Counted from the first letter of the stretch, positions 11,574 to 18,151 are shown. The stretch: DNA of 21,237 nt from a virus (IMGVR_UViG_3300024344_000152:1-21237); one strand, 5' to 3'. Numbers and translations are program-made. The notes: a model not told the origin generated them from the letters alone.

Positions 11574-11731
11574 ATACAGAAAGACAACTAGAAGAAGCTT
11601 ATAAAATATATAGAACTCATCAAATTAAGAAAGACTTATCATTTATGAGTCTTGAAAACTTTAGAGCAATGTTTGAAGACATGGGTTTAAAACTAATGGA
11701 GGCTATGTTCAATGAAATTCAACATGATTAA
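11564..11731 (+). CDS. Small protein of unknown function (55 aa)
   Basis: An ATG at 11564 opens 55 codons ending in TAA at 11729-11731. The product is helical and charged (starts MLLYTERQLEEAYKIYRTHQ and ends FNEIQHD), with no membrane segment. The first 16 residues are EER/Y-rich and the last 28 are Met/Phe/Leu-rich in an amphipathic pattern. It overlaps the holin start by 20 bp in another frame, which is typical of real small phage genes. There is no obvious Shine-Dalgarno sequence. The candidate promoter overlaps its 5' end, so it could only be read from transcripts coming from further upstream. A gene of this size just before a holin suggests a role in lysis timing, but this is a guess. 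Confidence 0.5.
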   Translation: MLLYTERQLEEAYKIYRTHQIKKDLSFMSLENFRAMFEDMGLKLMEAMFNEIQHD

Positions 11732-12191
11732 AAATTTAGTAGGTGCGGTAGCTCCTACACTTGGCTCAGCACTTGGCGGTCCGTTAGGCGGACAAGCCGC
11801 AACAGTTATTGCAGGTGTGTTGGGATGTGGAACAAAGCCAAAAGAAATTGAGAAGGCTATGGCAGTAGCTACGCCTGAACAACTGGCAGAAGTTAAGAAA
11901 GCAGAATTAGAATTTGAAGCGCAAATGAAAGAACTAGATGTTGATATTTTTGCGCTAGAGACAGCAGATAAACAAGATGCGCGTAAGATGTTTGGTAGAG
12001 ACTGGACACCACGCATTATGGGTATTGCTGTACTAGGCGGATTCTTAGGATATATCTTCCTAGTAACGCTACAGCCTCCTGAGCAAAATAGTGAGGCATT
12101 AATTAACTTAGTACTAGGTTATCTTGGTGGACTAGCAAGTGCTGTCATATCATTTTATTTTGGTGCAAGTAATAAGAAAGAGGATAAATGA
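11712..12191 (+). CDS. Holin, three-transmembrane (GTA-type) family
   Basis: The 159-aa protein begins at an ATG preceded by GGAGG with nine bases of spacing. It has a Gly/Ala-rich hydrophobic N-terminus (about 8-38), a central charged amphipathic helix (about 42-92), the motif DWTPR (97-101), then two strong membrane helices (about 101-120 and 128-150) and a short charged tail. This layout and the W-[ST]-P-R motif before the second hydrophobic segment match the 'holin of 3TMs, for gene-transfer release' family (PF11351 in Pfam, from memory). It would form inner-membrane lesions at the end of infection. Its stop overlaps the next gene as ATGA. No peptidoglycan-degrading enzyme is adjacent, so the endolysin must be encoded elsewhere. 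Confidence 0.83.
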   Translation: MKFNMIKNLVGAVAPTLGSALGGPLGGQAATVIAGVLGCGTKPKEIEKAMAVATPEQLAEVKKAELEFEAQMKELDVDIFALETADKQDARKMFGRDWTPRIMGIAVLGGFLGYIFLVTLQPPEQNSEALINLVLGYLGGLASAVISFYFGASNKKEDK

Positions 12192-12331
12192 TGGAAAATT
12201 TAATCATTGGTTTATTCGCCGCAGGAATAGTGTATATTATATTCCGAAAACGTAAAGAAATAAAAGTAAAGACAGACGTTGTTTGGAAAAATATTTATAA
12301 GCCTAGACGTGGCGGAAAAGGTAAAAAATAA
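12188..12331 (+). CDS. Small single-pass membrane protein (47 aa)
   Basis: It begins inside the holin stop (ATGA overlap); a second ATG follows directly at 12191. The product has a short hydrophobic helix (LIIGLFAAGIVYIIF) followed by a strongly basic tail (RKRKEIKVK ... PRRGGKGKK), so by the positive-inside rule the C-terminus is cytoplasmic. It is too short and lacks the long periplasmic region expected of an inner-membrane spanin, so I do not call it one. Its position directly after the holin suggests a lysis accessory role. Its last codons are a run of six A bases followed by TAA, where the reading frame of the methyltransferase begins. Confidence 0.6.
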   Translation: MMENLIIGLFAAGIVYIIFRKRKEIKVKTDVVWKNIYKPRRGGKGKK

Positions 12332-12849
12332 TTACTCTTATTACAAAAGAATATCGTAAAGAATTACAGCAGTTACACAATGAAGACGAAGATTGGGGAA
12401 CAGGTCCTCGAAACCATATTATTGTTTTATGTAATTTTTTATATGATAATAGTATAAAAAGATTTATAGACTATGGGTGCGGTAAAGGAGAGAACATGTC
12501 GTGGGTTCTTCCTGAATGGATGCAAGTTATAAACTACGATCCTGCTTTGCCTGAATGGTCTGCTGATCCTAGTCCTGAAGACTATTTAGTATGTACTGAT
12601 GTATTAGAACATATTGAACCACAATTAATTGATAATGTTATAGATCATTTAGTTTCTAAATTTAAAAAGAAAGCATTTCTTGCTATTGATATGAAAGAAT
12701 CAAAGAAGAGTTTACCTAGTGGAAGGAATGCACATTTAATTATAGAAGATGTACATTATTGGATTAAAAAATTTAGCGGTCATTGTAATATTAAAACAGT
12801 AAATAATGACCATATTTTATATTTAGAATTAACAAAGAGTAAAGAATGA
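12331..12849 (+). CDS. Phage class I SAM-dependent methyltransferase with a non-ATG start
   Basis: The 172-residue frame carries a full Rossmann-type methyltransferase core. It starts with ITKEYRKELQQLH, a common N-terminus of phage methyltransferases of this type. Motif I is DYGCGKGEN (47-55), the acidic end of strand 2 is NYDP (68-71), and CTDVLEHIEP (88-97) matches the post-motif region of DUF/class I enzymes. Later LPSGRNAHLI is also typical. The first ATG (12496) lies after motif I, so a start there would delete the SAM-binding loop. Upstream in frame there is only AAA ATA ATT after the TAA at 12322. I chose ATT at 12331, which follows AAAAGG (12316-12321) by nine bases and overlaps the previous stop as TAATT. 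ATA at 12328, or a -1 frameshift from the previous gene, are alternatives. The substrate is unknown. Confidence 0.75.
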   Translation: MTLITKEYRKELQQLHNEDEDWGTGPRNHIIVLCNFLYDNSIKRFIDYGCGKGENMSWVLPEWMQVINYDPALPEWSADPSPEDYLVCTDVLEHIEPQLIDNVIDHLVSKFKKKAFLAIDMKESKKSLPSGRNAHLIIEDVHYWIKKFSGHCNIKTVNNDHILYLELTKSKE

Positions 12850-13004
12850 GTATTATATTATTTTTAATAATTATCGGAATGATTATCATGTGGCATTGTG
12901 AGCCAAACTTGATGCGTGACATTGTTGCAAAAGGCAAAATGTATTACGATTTAGTAAAAAATAAAATGTCCGATATAAAGGCTTTATTTAAATCTAAGGG
13001 GTAA
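12846..13004 (+). CDS. Small single-pass membrane protein (52 aa)
   Basis: The ATG overlaps the methyltransferase stop (ATGA). The first 16 residues are almost purely Ile/Leu/Met/Phe (MSIILFLIIIGMIIMW), a membrane segment or signal anchor, followed by HCEPNLMRD and a Lys-rich amphipathic tail. No lipobox or cleavage motif is clear. It ends just before a 122-bp non-coding gap. The overlap and composition support a real gene. The function is unknown. Confidence 0.55.
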   Translation: MSIILFLIIIGMIIMWHCEPNLMRDIVAKGKMYYDLVKNKMSDIKALFKSKG

Positions 13005-13025
13005 CCTTTGTTTAAAGAAAGAAGT

Positions 13026-13058
13026 CCTCTCTAGCGCTCATATATGAGGTCTGAGAGG
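13026..13058 (+). other. Two-tier hairpin upstream of hsp20
   Basis: CCTCTC (13026-13031) pairs with GAGAGG (13053-13058), AG (13033-13034) with CT (13051-13052), and the 12-base perfect palindrome CTCATATATGAG (13037-13048) closes the structure with small internal mismatches. No T-run follows, so it does not look like an intrinsic terminator. It lies in the 122-bp gap between the 52-aa gene and hsp20. As DNA, the inner palindrome could also be an operator. I see no other gene or clear promoter in this gap. Confidence 0.55.
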
Positions 13059-13126
13059 CATTAACGAAGCGTACTCTTGATGGGTATGTTTTTAATATTA
13101 ATCTTGCTTATAATAAGGAGAAAATC

Positions 13127-13585
13127 ATGGTCAGAAAAAATGACTTTTATGGGACAGTAGATTTTAGAGATCCCATATTTTCATCATTGTTTGTAGGATT
13201 TGATAGTCTATTTGATAACATCTCTCAGATGTCTCAAGGTTCAAAAAGTCTACCAAGTTATCCGCCTTACAATGTACTACAAGACGGAGATGATTTCATA
13301 ATTGAAATTGCTCTTGCAGGAATAGCAAAAAAAGATCTTAACATAGAACTCCAAGAAAACACATTGTCAATTTCTTATGATTCTTCAAACGACATTGTTA
13401 ATGATGTTATCGAAGAGAATAAGATACTGCACAAAGGAATAGCACAGCGTTCTTTTAAAAGACAATTTACTTTATCAGAAGATATTGTAGTTGAGGGTGC
13501 TAGTTTTAAGGACGGAATGTTAAATATCTTTTTGAAAAAAGTTCTTCCTGAAGAAAAGAAACCAAAACAAATTAAAATTAAATAG
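13127..13585 (+). CDS. hsp20: Hsp20/alpha-crystallin family small heat-shock protein
   Basis: The 152-aa product starts at an ATG preceded by AAGGAG with seven bases of spacing. It has a short Phe-rich N-terminal arm (1-42), an alpha-crystallin domain (about 45-140) opening with YPPYNVLQDGDDFIIEIALAG, the conserved LHKGIAQRSFKRQF stretch (101-114) and GASFKDGMLNIFL (124-136) containing the family's GxL-like turn. The C-terminal tail ends KQIKIK, an I-x-I-type motif that docks into neighbouring subunits. The length is normal for bacterial IbpA-type and phage Hsp20 proteins. Hsp20 genes are known in marine myoviruses of cyanobacteria. It probably acts as an ATP-independent holdase in the host cytoplasm during virion assembly. 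The upstream hairpin may control its expression. Confidence 0.9.
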   Translation: MVRKNDFYGTVDFRDPIFSSLFVGFDSLFDNISQMSQGSKSLPSYPPYNVLQDGDDFIIEIALAGIAKKDLNIELQENTLSISYDSSNDIVNDVIEENKILHKGIAQRSFKRQFTLSEDIVVEGASFKDGMLNIFLKKVLPEEKKPKQIKIK

Positions 13586-13592
13586 TGACAAC

Positions 13593-13745
13593 GTGGAAAA
13601 GAACGACCATAGAAAATGGGTACATATTAATAAAGAGGAGCTTGTAACATTGACAAGCGACTTATATAGATATCGCTTAATGTTCCGAGTCCTTTTTGCC
13701 TATTTAATATTCGATGTTCTTATACACTTTGATTTGCTAACTTAA
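13593..13745 (+). CDS. Small protein with one membrane segment (50 aa, start uncertain)
   Basis: The frame runs to a TAA at 13743-13745. From GTG at 13593 it reads MEKNDHRKWVHINKEELVTL, then TSDLYRYR and a hydrophobic helix MFRVLFAYLIFDVLIHFDLL. The GTG start has no good Shine-Dalgarno sequence. An in-frame TTG at 13650 follows GAGGAG by nine bases and would give 31 aa. A short basic-aromatic segment before a Phe/Leu/Ile helix points to an inner-membrane peptide. It fills the gap between hsp20 and the exported-protein genes. I judge the coding frame likely but the start unresolved. Confidence 0.42.
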   Translation: MEKNDHRKWVHINKEELVTLTSDLYRYRLMFRVLFAYLIFDVLIHFDLLT

Positions 13746-13756
13746 TTTTTTATACT
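13729..13756 (+). promoter_or_regulatory. Possible sigma70-type promoter before the exported-protein genes
   Basis: TTGATT (13729-13734, 4 of 6 to -35) and TATACT (13751-13756, 5 of 6 to -10) are separated by 16 bp. The predicted start near 13763 would leave only about 11 bases before the ATG at 13774, just enough to hold the AGAGGGGG ribosome binding site. Such motifs are common by chance in A+T-rich DNA. Confidence 0.28.
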
Positions 13757-13773
13757 ACTAAAGAGGGGGCAGT

Positions 13774-14904
13774 ATGAAACAAAAACTTTTATTAGGAGCA
13801 TTGTTCATATCTGCTCTTTTCTTTGGTAATCCTGTTGTTGCCGATACACAAACTGGAACCTGTACCGCAGGCTCAGAGTATTGTGAAGCTAATTCGTTAA
13901 ATACTACTAATAGTACAACGACTACTAATACCAATACCAACACAAACACCAATACTAATACCAACACCAACACAAATACTAATAGTAATACAAACGTAAA
14001 TACTACTACGACTACTGGTACTAATACAAATACTAATACAAATAATAATACGAACACTAGTACAAATAATAATACAAATACCAGTACTTCGACAGCTACC
14101 AATACTAATAACAATACAAATGTTAATACAAATACAAATGCTAATACGAATGTAAATACTAATAATTCTACTAGTACTTCCAATGTTACTAGTAATTCTA
14201 CTAATACTAATAATAACAACAACAATAATGTAAATACATCTACTAGTAATAGTACAAGCAATAACACAAACAATAATAATAATACTAATAACAGTACTAG
14301 TAATAATACAAATACGAATACTAATGTAAATCAAAGTACATCTGATTCAACTGTTACTACAGATAATACAAACAATAACAACAATACTAATACTAGTACA
14401 TCCGACAACACTAATAGAAATATAAATGAGAGCAAGTCTGAACAGGTTATCACGCAAAATATCAATCAGAAAGCGCCGCCTGCTTCTGCGATTGCTCCTT
14501 CTATTATGAGTTATAGCCAAGACCTGTGTACAACCGGAGTAAGCGGTGCGTTTCAAGGACAGGTGTTTGGATTATCAGGAGGAAAAGCAGTTCGTGATGA
14601 GAATTGTGAGCGTTTAAAACTTTCTAAATATCTATATGATACTGGCATGAAAATAGCGGCAGTCGGAATACTTTGCCAAGATCCTAGAGTTTTTAAAGCA
14701 ATGCACATGGCAGGAACTCCTTGTCCTTACGAAGGCATGATAGGAGAAGAAGCTAAGACTGCATGGAGACAGAATCCTGAAGATAGACCAGACTATGAAG
14801 AAGCTAAAGATAGATACGTTAAAAGATGTAAAGCCGAAAAGACAGAAGGTAAGGTAAAGAAATCAAGGCTCACTTGTGTTAGAGAATTTAAAAACCAAAC
14901 TTAG
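13774..14904 (+). CDS. Exported Asn/Thr/Ser-rich low-complexity protein
   Basis: A strong GAGGGGG ribosome binding site precedes the ATG. Residues 1-23 form a classic signal peptide (MKQKLLLGALFISALFF ... VVA, cleavage expected before DTQ). A short Cys-containing segment (C30, C37) follows. Residues 42-214 consist almost only of Asn, Thr and Ser, mostly alternating NT, with N-x-S/T sequons throughout. The C-terminal domain (about 236-376) has six cysteines (252, 278, 301, 317, 352, 368) and recognisable segments MSYSQDLCTTGVSGAF and GGKAVRDENCERLKLSKYLY. I recall this Cys-containing domain from uncharacterised marine phage proteins. The even cysteine count and signal peptide suggest a disulfide-bonded periplasmic or envelope protein, which is unusual for a phage. 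The next gene overlaps its 3' end by 29 bases. Function unknown. Confidence 0.75.
   Translation: MKQKLLLGALFISALFFGNPVVADTQTGTCTAGSEYCEANSLNTTNSTTTTNTNTNTNTNTNTNTNTNTNSNTNVNTTTTTGTNTNTNTNNNTNTSTNNNTNTSTSTATNTNNNTNVNTNTNANTNVNTNNSTSTSNVTSNSTNTNNNNNNNVNTSTSNSTSNNTNNNNNTNNSTSNNTNTNTNVNQSTSDSTVTTDNTNNNNNTNTSTSDNTNRNINESKSEQVITQNINQKAPPASAIAPSIMSYSQDLCTTGVSGAFQGQVFGLSGGKAVRDENCERLKLSKYLYDTGMKIAAVGILCQDPRVFKAMHMAGTPCPYEGMIGEEAKTAWRQNPEDRPDYEEAKDRYVKRCKAEKTEGKVKKSRLTCVREFKNQT
13897..14415 (+). repeat. Degenerate Asn-Thr codon repeat tract
   Basis: About 170 codons alternate AAY with ACN or AGT in a mostly 6-bp rhythm. All four Thr codons and both Asn codons are used and mixed, so the DNA is not a clean tandem repeat even though the protein is. 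Long open frames on the opposite strand here (Val/Leu- or Ile/Ser/Cys-rich) are by-products of this composition. Confidence 0.9.
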
Positions 14905-17071
14905 TTTATTTATAGGTTCTCTTTTATTATCCTTTAATCTAAGTGCTAATGAATGGACCACAGGAACCAATAGTATTCTCGATCTGAGAAACTATACCGA
15001 AACTACTCAATATAATTTAGGCGATGACAGTCGATCGGGTGCGGTCGGCATAGGATTTGATTTTGATTTTTACAACCAGACATACACCCAAGGCTATATT
15101 TCTACTAATGGTTGTTTTTCTTTCACCACAGCGTATTGCAACGACTATACACCTGATCCCTTACCTGACACGAATCATACCATCTATCCTTTTTGGACTG
15201 ATCTTATAAGAGATAACGGATCTAAAATACTTTCTAAAAAATTTGAGGTTGATGGTGCAAATGATTACTTTGTTGTTGGATGGTACAATCTTCGTGAGTA
15301 TAACCGATCATCTGATAACACCTTTGAATTACTTCTTTATGAAAATAATTCAGCCATAGAATTTCGATATGGCGATTTAGATATTATAAATCACGATGTA
15401 CTTATAGGACTTCAAGGGACAAGTACAGAGTATACACAATATTTATTCCACGATGAATGTAATACAGGAACTACAAATGTGGCAGGAACCTGTGTTAATA
15501 CTAACTGGAATAATAGTAACTTTAATACTCTACTAGAAAATAAATCTTTATCTTATAGTAATCAATGCGCCATCAATCCTCTTAGTAGTACTGAATGTGC
15601 AGGCTATCAAGTAGCATACTTCACTCAGCAATGTGGTTTGAATCCTTTGTATGATAATGCTTGCGTTGGATACTGGCAGGCATTTGATGATCAGCAATGT
15701 GACTTAGATCCACAGTACGCACCTTTCTGTCCGGGATATACACAAGAGCAATCGGTAGCTTATTTTATAGCTGATGATTTTGATTATGGCTATGAAGAAG
15801 AGTACGACTATGGGTACGTAGAGGAAGAATATTTTTGGGAAGAGCCTCCTGAATATATAGAAGAGTTTTATGTAGAAGAATTTTATGAAGAGTTCTTGCC
15901 TGTAATGCTTGAAGAATATTCTGATGCACCAATTTGGCTAGCTCCTTCCGAAGAATTTATTCCTTTTGAAGAACTAGTATATATGGTAGAGGAAGAACTT
16001 CCTGAAAGTATGGAAGACTTACCAATCTTTGAAGAAGAAATGTTAGATTCTATATTAGACTTTGAAGAATATGATTTAAGTTACATGGCTCAAGCTCATC
16101 CGTCTCAGGGAATAGGAAGAGAAGCTCTTATAGAAGAAGCAGAAAGATTAATTTTAAGAGAAGCTCCTATAGACGAACCCATAGAAGAAGCTATAGAGTT
16201 TGAAAGCATTGAAGAATTAGAAGAACAACTAGAAGAGTTTGAAGAATTAGAAGAAGAGATAGAAGAATTAGAAGAAGAGATAGAAGAAGAAGAACTTGAA
16301 GAAGATGAAAAAGAAAATAAGATCGAGCAACAATTAAAAGTAGTACAAGGCACAATGCTTACCGCAATTAATAGTGTTAGTGGCACAACCGCAGGGACTT
16401 CCTTGCACTCCACAGGCACTTCGAGGGCATCAGGCGGCACATCCTCTAGCACAACAACATCAGCAAGTGTGTCTGGTTCTACTGGTAGCGGAATATCTTT
16501 TTCAAGTTCGCCTTCTATCTCTGCACAAATTGTTAGTTCTGCGGTACAGACACAACAAGTATTAACAATGAGTTCTGCTGTAGATACTGGTGCACAATCT
16601 TCAATGGGAGCTACGTCAGAAGCGACAACAGTAGCCAGTATGGACACAGGAACTTCAGAGGTTATGACGACAGAAACAGCCAGTACAACTGTAGATACTT
16701 CTGTTGCAAGCACAGAAAGCACAGAGACTGCTGTAGTAGAAACTTCAGAACAACCAACACAAACTGTTGCACAGAATATAAAACAACAGCAACAAGAAAT
16801 GGAAGAACAGCAATCTGAGACAGGAGAATACGCAGACTCTTCTGAATTAATTGCTATCATGGGAACTGTAGAAGGATTTGATGTATATAGAACAGCATCA
16901 ATGCCTCCTCAACCTACATGGTATGAGCCAAAAGATATTTATGCGAGCGCAGTATTGCCTGATAATGTTAGAGCATTTGCAGGTTTAGCTTCTGCAAGTA
17001 TAAATCAATTAACAAATATGAGAAACTTACAACCAAACTTAGACGGAGGAAATCATGGAATGGTTAAATAA
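14876..17071 (+). CDS. Exported nidogen-like protein with Cys repeats, Glu-rich and Ser/Thr-rich segments
   Basis: The 731-aa product begins at a GTG at 14876 (AAGG seven bases upstream) inside the previous gene. This is the only start that keeps the signal peptide KTKLSLFIGSLLLSFNLSA (6-24). Residues ~50-195 match a nidogen-like/extracellular beta domain: IGFDFDFYNQTYTQGYISTN (59-78), PFWTDLI (105-111), YFVVGWYN (131-138) and the TFELLLYENNSAIEF segment (149-163). Three Cys repeats follow (230-288). Residues ~300-485 are extremely Glu-rich with aromatic residues and end in a probable coiled coil. Residues ~495-650 are Ser/Thr/Ala-rich. The C-terminus contains MPPQPTWYEPKDIY, which I associate with marine phage proteins. 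It lies between two other envelope-type genes and overlaps both. It looks like a modular secreted adhesin-like protein, either displayed on the host or part of the particle. Its role is unknown. Confidence 0.75.
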   Translation: MLENLKTKLSLFIGSLLLSFNLSANEWTTGTNSILDLRNYTETTQYNLGDDSRSGAVGIGFDFDFYNQTYTQGYISTNGCFSFTTAYCNDYTPDPLPDTNHTIYPFWTDLIRDNGSKILSKKFEVDGANDYFVVGWYNLREYNRSSDNTFELLLYENNSAIEFRYGDLDIINHDVLIGLQGTSTEYTQYLFHDECNTGTTNVAGTCVNTNWNNSNFNTLLENKSLSYSNQCAINPLSSTECAGYQVAYFTQQCGLNPLYDNACVGYWQAFDDQQCDLDPQYAPFCPGYTQEQSVAYFIADDFDYGYEEEYDYGYVEEEYFWEEPPEYIEEFYVEEFYEEFLPVMLEEYSDAPIWLAPSEEFIPFEELVYMVEEELPESMEDLPIFEEEMLDSILDFEEYDLSYMAQAHPSQGIGREALIEEAERLILREAPIDEPIEEAIEFESIEELEEQLEEFEELEEEIEELEEEIEEEELEEDEKENKIEQQLKVVQGTMLTAINSVSGTTAGTSLHSTGTSRASGGTSSSTTTSASVSGSTGSGISFSSSPSISAQIVSSAVQTQQVLTMSSAVDTGAQSSMGATSEATTVASMDTGTSEVMTTETASTTVDTSVASTESTETAVVETSEQPTQTVAQNIKQQQQEMEEQQSETGEYADSSELIAIMGTVEGFDVYRTASMPPQPTWYEPKDIYASAVLPDNVRAFAGLASASINQLTNMRNLQPNLDGGNHGMVK
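15563..15739 (+). repeat. Triplicated Cys-x-Gly-Tyr peptide repeat
   Basis: Three consecutive units of about 22 residues share the pattern Q-C-x-x-[N/D]-P-x5-C-x-G-Y (QCAINP/ECAGY, QCGLNP/ACVGY, QCDLDP/FCPGY). Each unit has two cysteines, suggesting one disulfide per unit. The nucleotide sequences of the units differ considerably. Confidence 0.8.
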
Positions 17072-17441
17072 TAGACTTGGACAAATTATTGCAGGCGTTA
17101 CAGTAGCAGGAACATTAGCAGGTTTCGGCTATGAAGGCGCTCAAACAATTAACAGGATTGATAATATAGAAAGTGCAACGAATGAATACATAACTGCTGT
17201 AGATGGAATGGCAGATACAATGGTTGAGCTAGAAAAGAAAATGGCAGTCATTGATGAACAATTAAAATCTTTAGATGTTCCTGATATAGGAGCAATTGAA
17301 AAAGATATAGTAGCTTTGAAAGCACATGGACATCCTGCACAAGCGATGCCTGATCTATCAGGAATTAAAGAAGATATAGCAGTTCTTAAAACAACTGTTG
17401 AATCTTTAAAGAATAAAGACGCTAATCCTTTAGCTAATTAA
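17055..17441 (+). CDS. Membrane-anchored coiled-coil protein (128 aa)
   Basis: The ATG follows GGAGG by about six bases and overlaps the end of the nidogen-like gene by 17 bases. An N-terminal hydrophobic, Gly-rich helix (about 9-27) acts as a signal anchor, followed by helices with heptad-like spacing (about 33-120). There is an internal repeat: PDIGAIEKDIVALKA (76-90) resembles PDLSGIKEDIAVLKT (99-113). It ends with a TAA that overlaps the stop codon of the opposite-strand gene. It is the third in a run of envelope-directed genes and probably works with them, perhaps as an envelope-spanning connector. Function unknown. Confidence 0.68.
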   Translation: MEWLNNRLGQIIAGVTVAGTLAGFGYEGAQTINRIDNIESATNEYITAVDGMADTMVELEKKMAVIDEQLKSLDVPDIGAIEKDIVALKAHGHPAQAMPDLSGIKEDIAVLKTTVESLKNKDANPLAN

Positions 17442-18151
17442 TTATGGCTATGTCTGTTTATGTCTTTGGCAAAATCAGGCACAGGTAAATCTTCTTCTTT
17501 AAAGTCAGATAGTTTAATCCATTTAATCTTGCCTTCTTTTTCTAATTGAAGGGCATGATCTCTTTCAACAGTAATTCCGGTGTGTGGGTTGTCTGTTTCA
17601 ATAGGAGTATCTAAGCGTGGCTTATGCCAACTATGCGGTCTTCCTGATCCTACCTTATTTGAATAGGTCTTAGCAAAGAAATCAAAACCTATTAGTGTAA
17701 GGCTTTTATAAGCAGGAAGTTTTCTTGTGAAAAAAAGAAGGGAGATAAAACCTTGGGAAGGTCTGGGTGAGTGCAGATCAGGATCTGTAAAATTAAACTC
17801 TTTATAAATCTGATCTAGTTCTTTATCCGAATACATATTAACATGTGGGAAATTTGGAAGCTTGTTTTGTTTTATTTCTTTATCTAAATAAATTCTACTT
17901 CTATTAAACAATCTGACTTGGGCATCAGAAAATTTCATAAACATATGTCTTCTTAATATTCCAGTCTGCCAAATATCTGTGCGCTTTCCTATAGCATGTT
18001 CTATTGCAGGTGTTGGGAATCCTTTACCAAATCTTACAATCGTATCATAAGAGTCTATTAGTTCTCCGTTATTGTATTGCAGAATCTCTACTGAGTTTCC
18101 TACAAGAATAACATCTTTATTTATTACTAAATTTTTTAGCGCGTTTTGCAT
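17438..18151 (-). CDS. GT29 (sialyltransferase-like) glycosyltransferase
   Basis: The 237-aa protein has no signal peptide or membrane segment and reaches catalytic motifs at once. A sialylmotif L-like stretch begins DVILVGNSVEILQYNNG (13-29) and continues LIDSYDTIVRFGKG (31-44). A motif S-like stretch spans 128-159 (SPRPSQGFISLLFF, then LTLIGFDFF). H199-x4-E204 in DHALQLEKEG fits the VS motif. These features are those of CAZy family GT29, found in bacteria and marine phages; the natural donor may be CMP-sialic acid or another CMP-keto sugar. It is the last gene of the minus-strand operon; its start overlaps the preceding SDR-like gene by 35 bases, and its stop shares bases with the stop of the convergent gene. 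The acceptor is unknown. Confidence 0.8.
   Translation of the reverse strand: MQNALKNLVINKDVILVGNSVEILQYNNGELIDSYDTIVRFGKGFPTPAIEHAIGKRTDIWQTGILRRHMFMKFSDAQVRLFNRSRIYLDKEIKQNKLPNFPHVNMYSDKELDQIYKEFNFTDPDLHSPRPSQGFISLLFFTRKLPAYKSLTLIGFDFFAKTYSNKVGSGRPHSWHKPRLDTPIETDNPHTGITVERDHALQLEKEGKIKWIKLSDFKEEDLPVPDFAKDINRHSHN

Noticed and set aside
12188-12331. Inner-membrane spanin downstream of the holin
   Set aside because: The product is only 47 aa with a basic tail after the membrane helix and has no periplasmic coiled coil; no partner lipoprotein gene is embedded.
12496-12849. Methyltransferase starting at the first ATG
   Set aside because: This would remove the DYGCGKG SAM-binding motif and the conserved N-terminal helix, both present in frame upstream.
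13109-13114. TATAAT before hsp20 as a -10 box
   Set aside because: No -35 at suitable spacing, and a start site there would fall on the ATG and cut off the ribosome binding site.
13650-13655. Perfect TTGACA as a -35 box
   Set aside because: No acceptable -10 hexamer lies 15-19 bp downstream. The same bases are better explained as codons of the small membrane protein.
13758-14273. Long minus-strand frame opposite the N/T tract
   Set aside because: It is Val/Leu-rich only because it is the complement of Asn/Thr codons. It lacks a ribosome binding site and is fully explained by the plus-strand gene with its signal peptide.
13897-14415. CRISPR array or satellite repeat
   Set aside because: There are no direct repeats separated by unique spacers; the 6-bp rhythm comes from alternating Asn and Thr codons in one open frame.
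16105-16860. 251-codon minus-strand frame opposite the Glu- and Ser/Thr-rich part of the nidogen-like gene
   Set aside because: Its Ser/Cys/Val-rich composition is the shadow of GAA, GAG and ACA codons on the other strand; no domain or start signal supports it.
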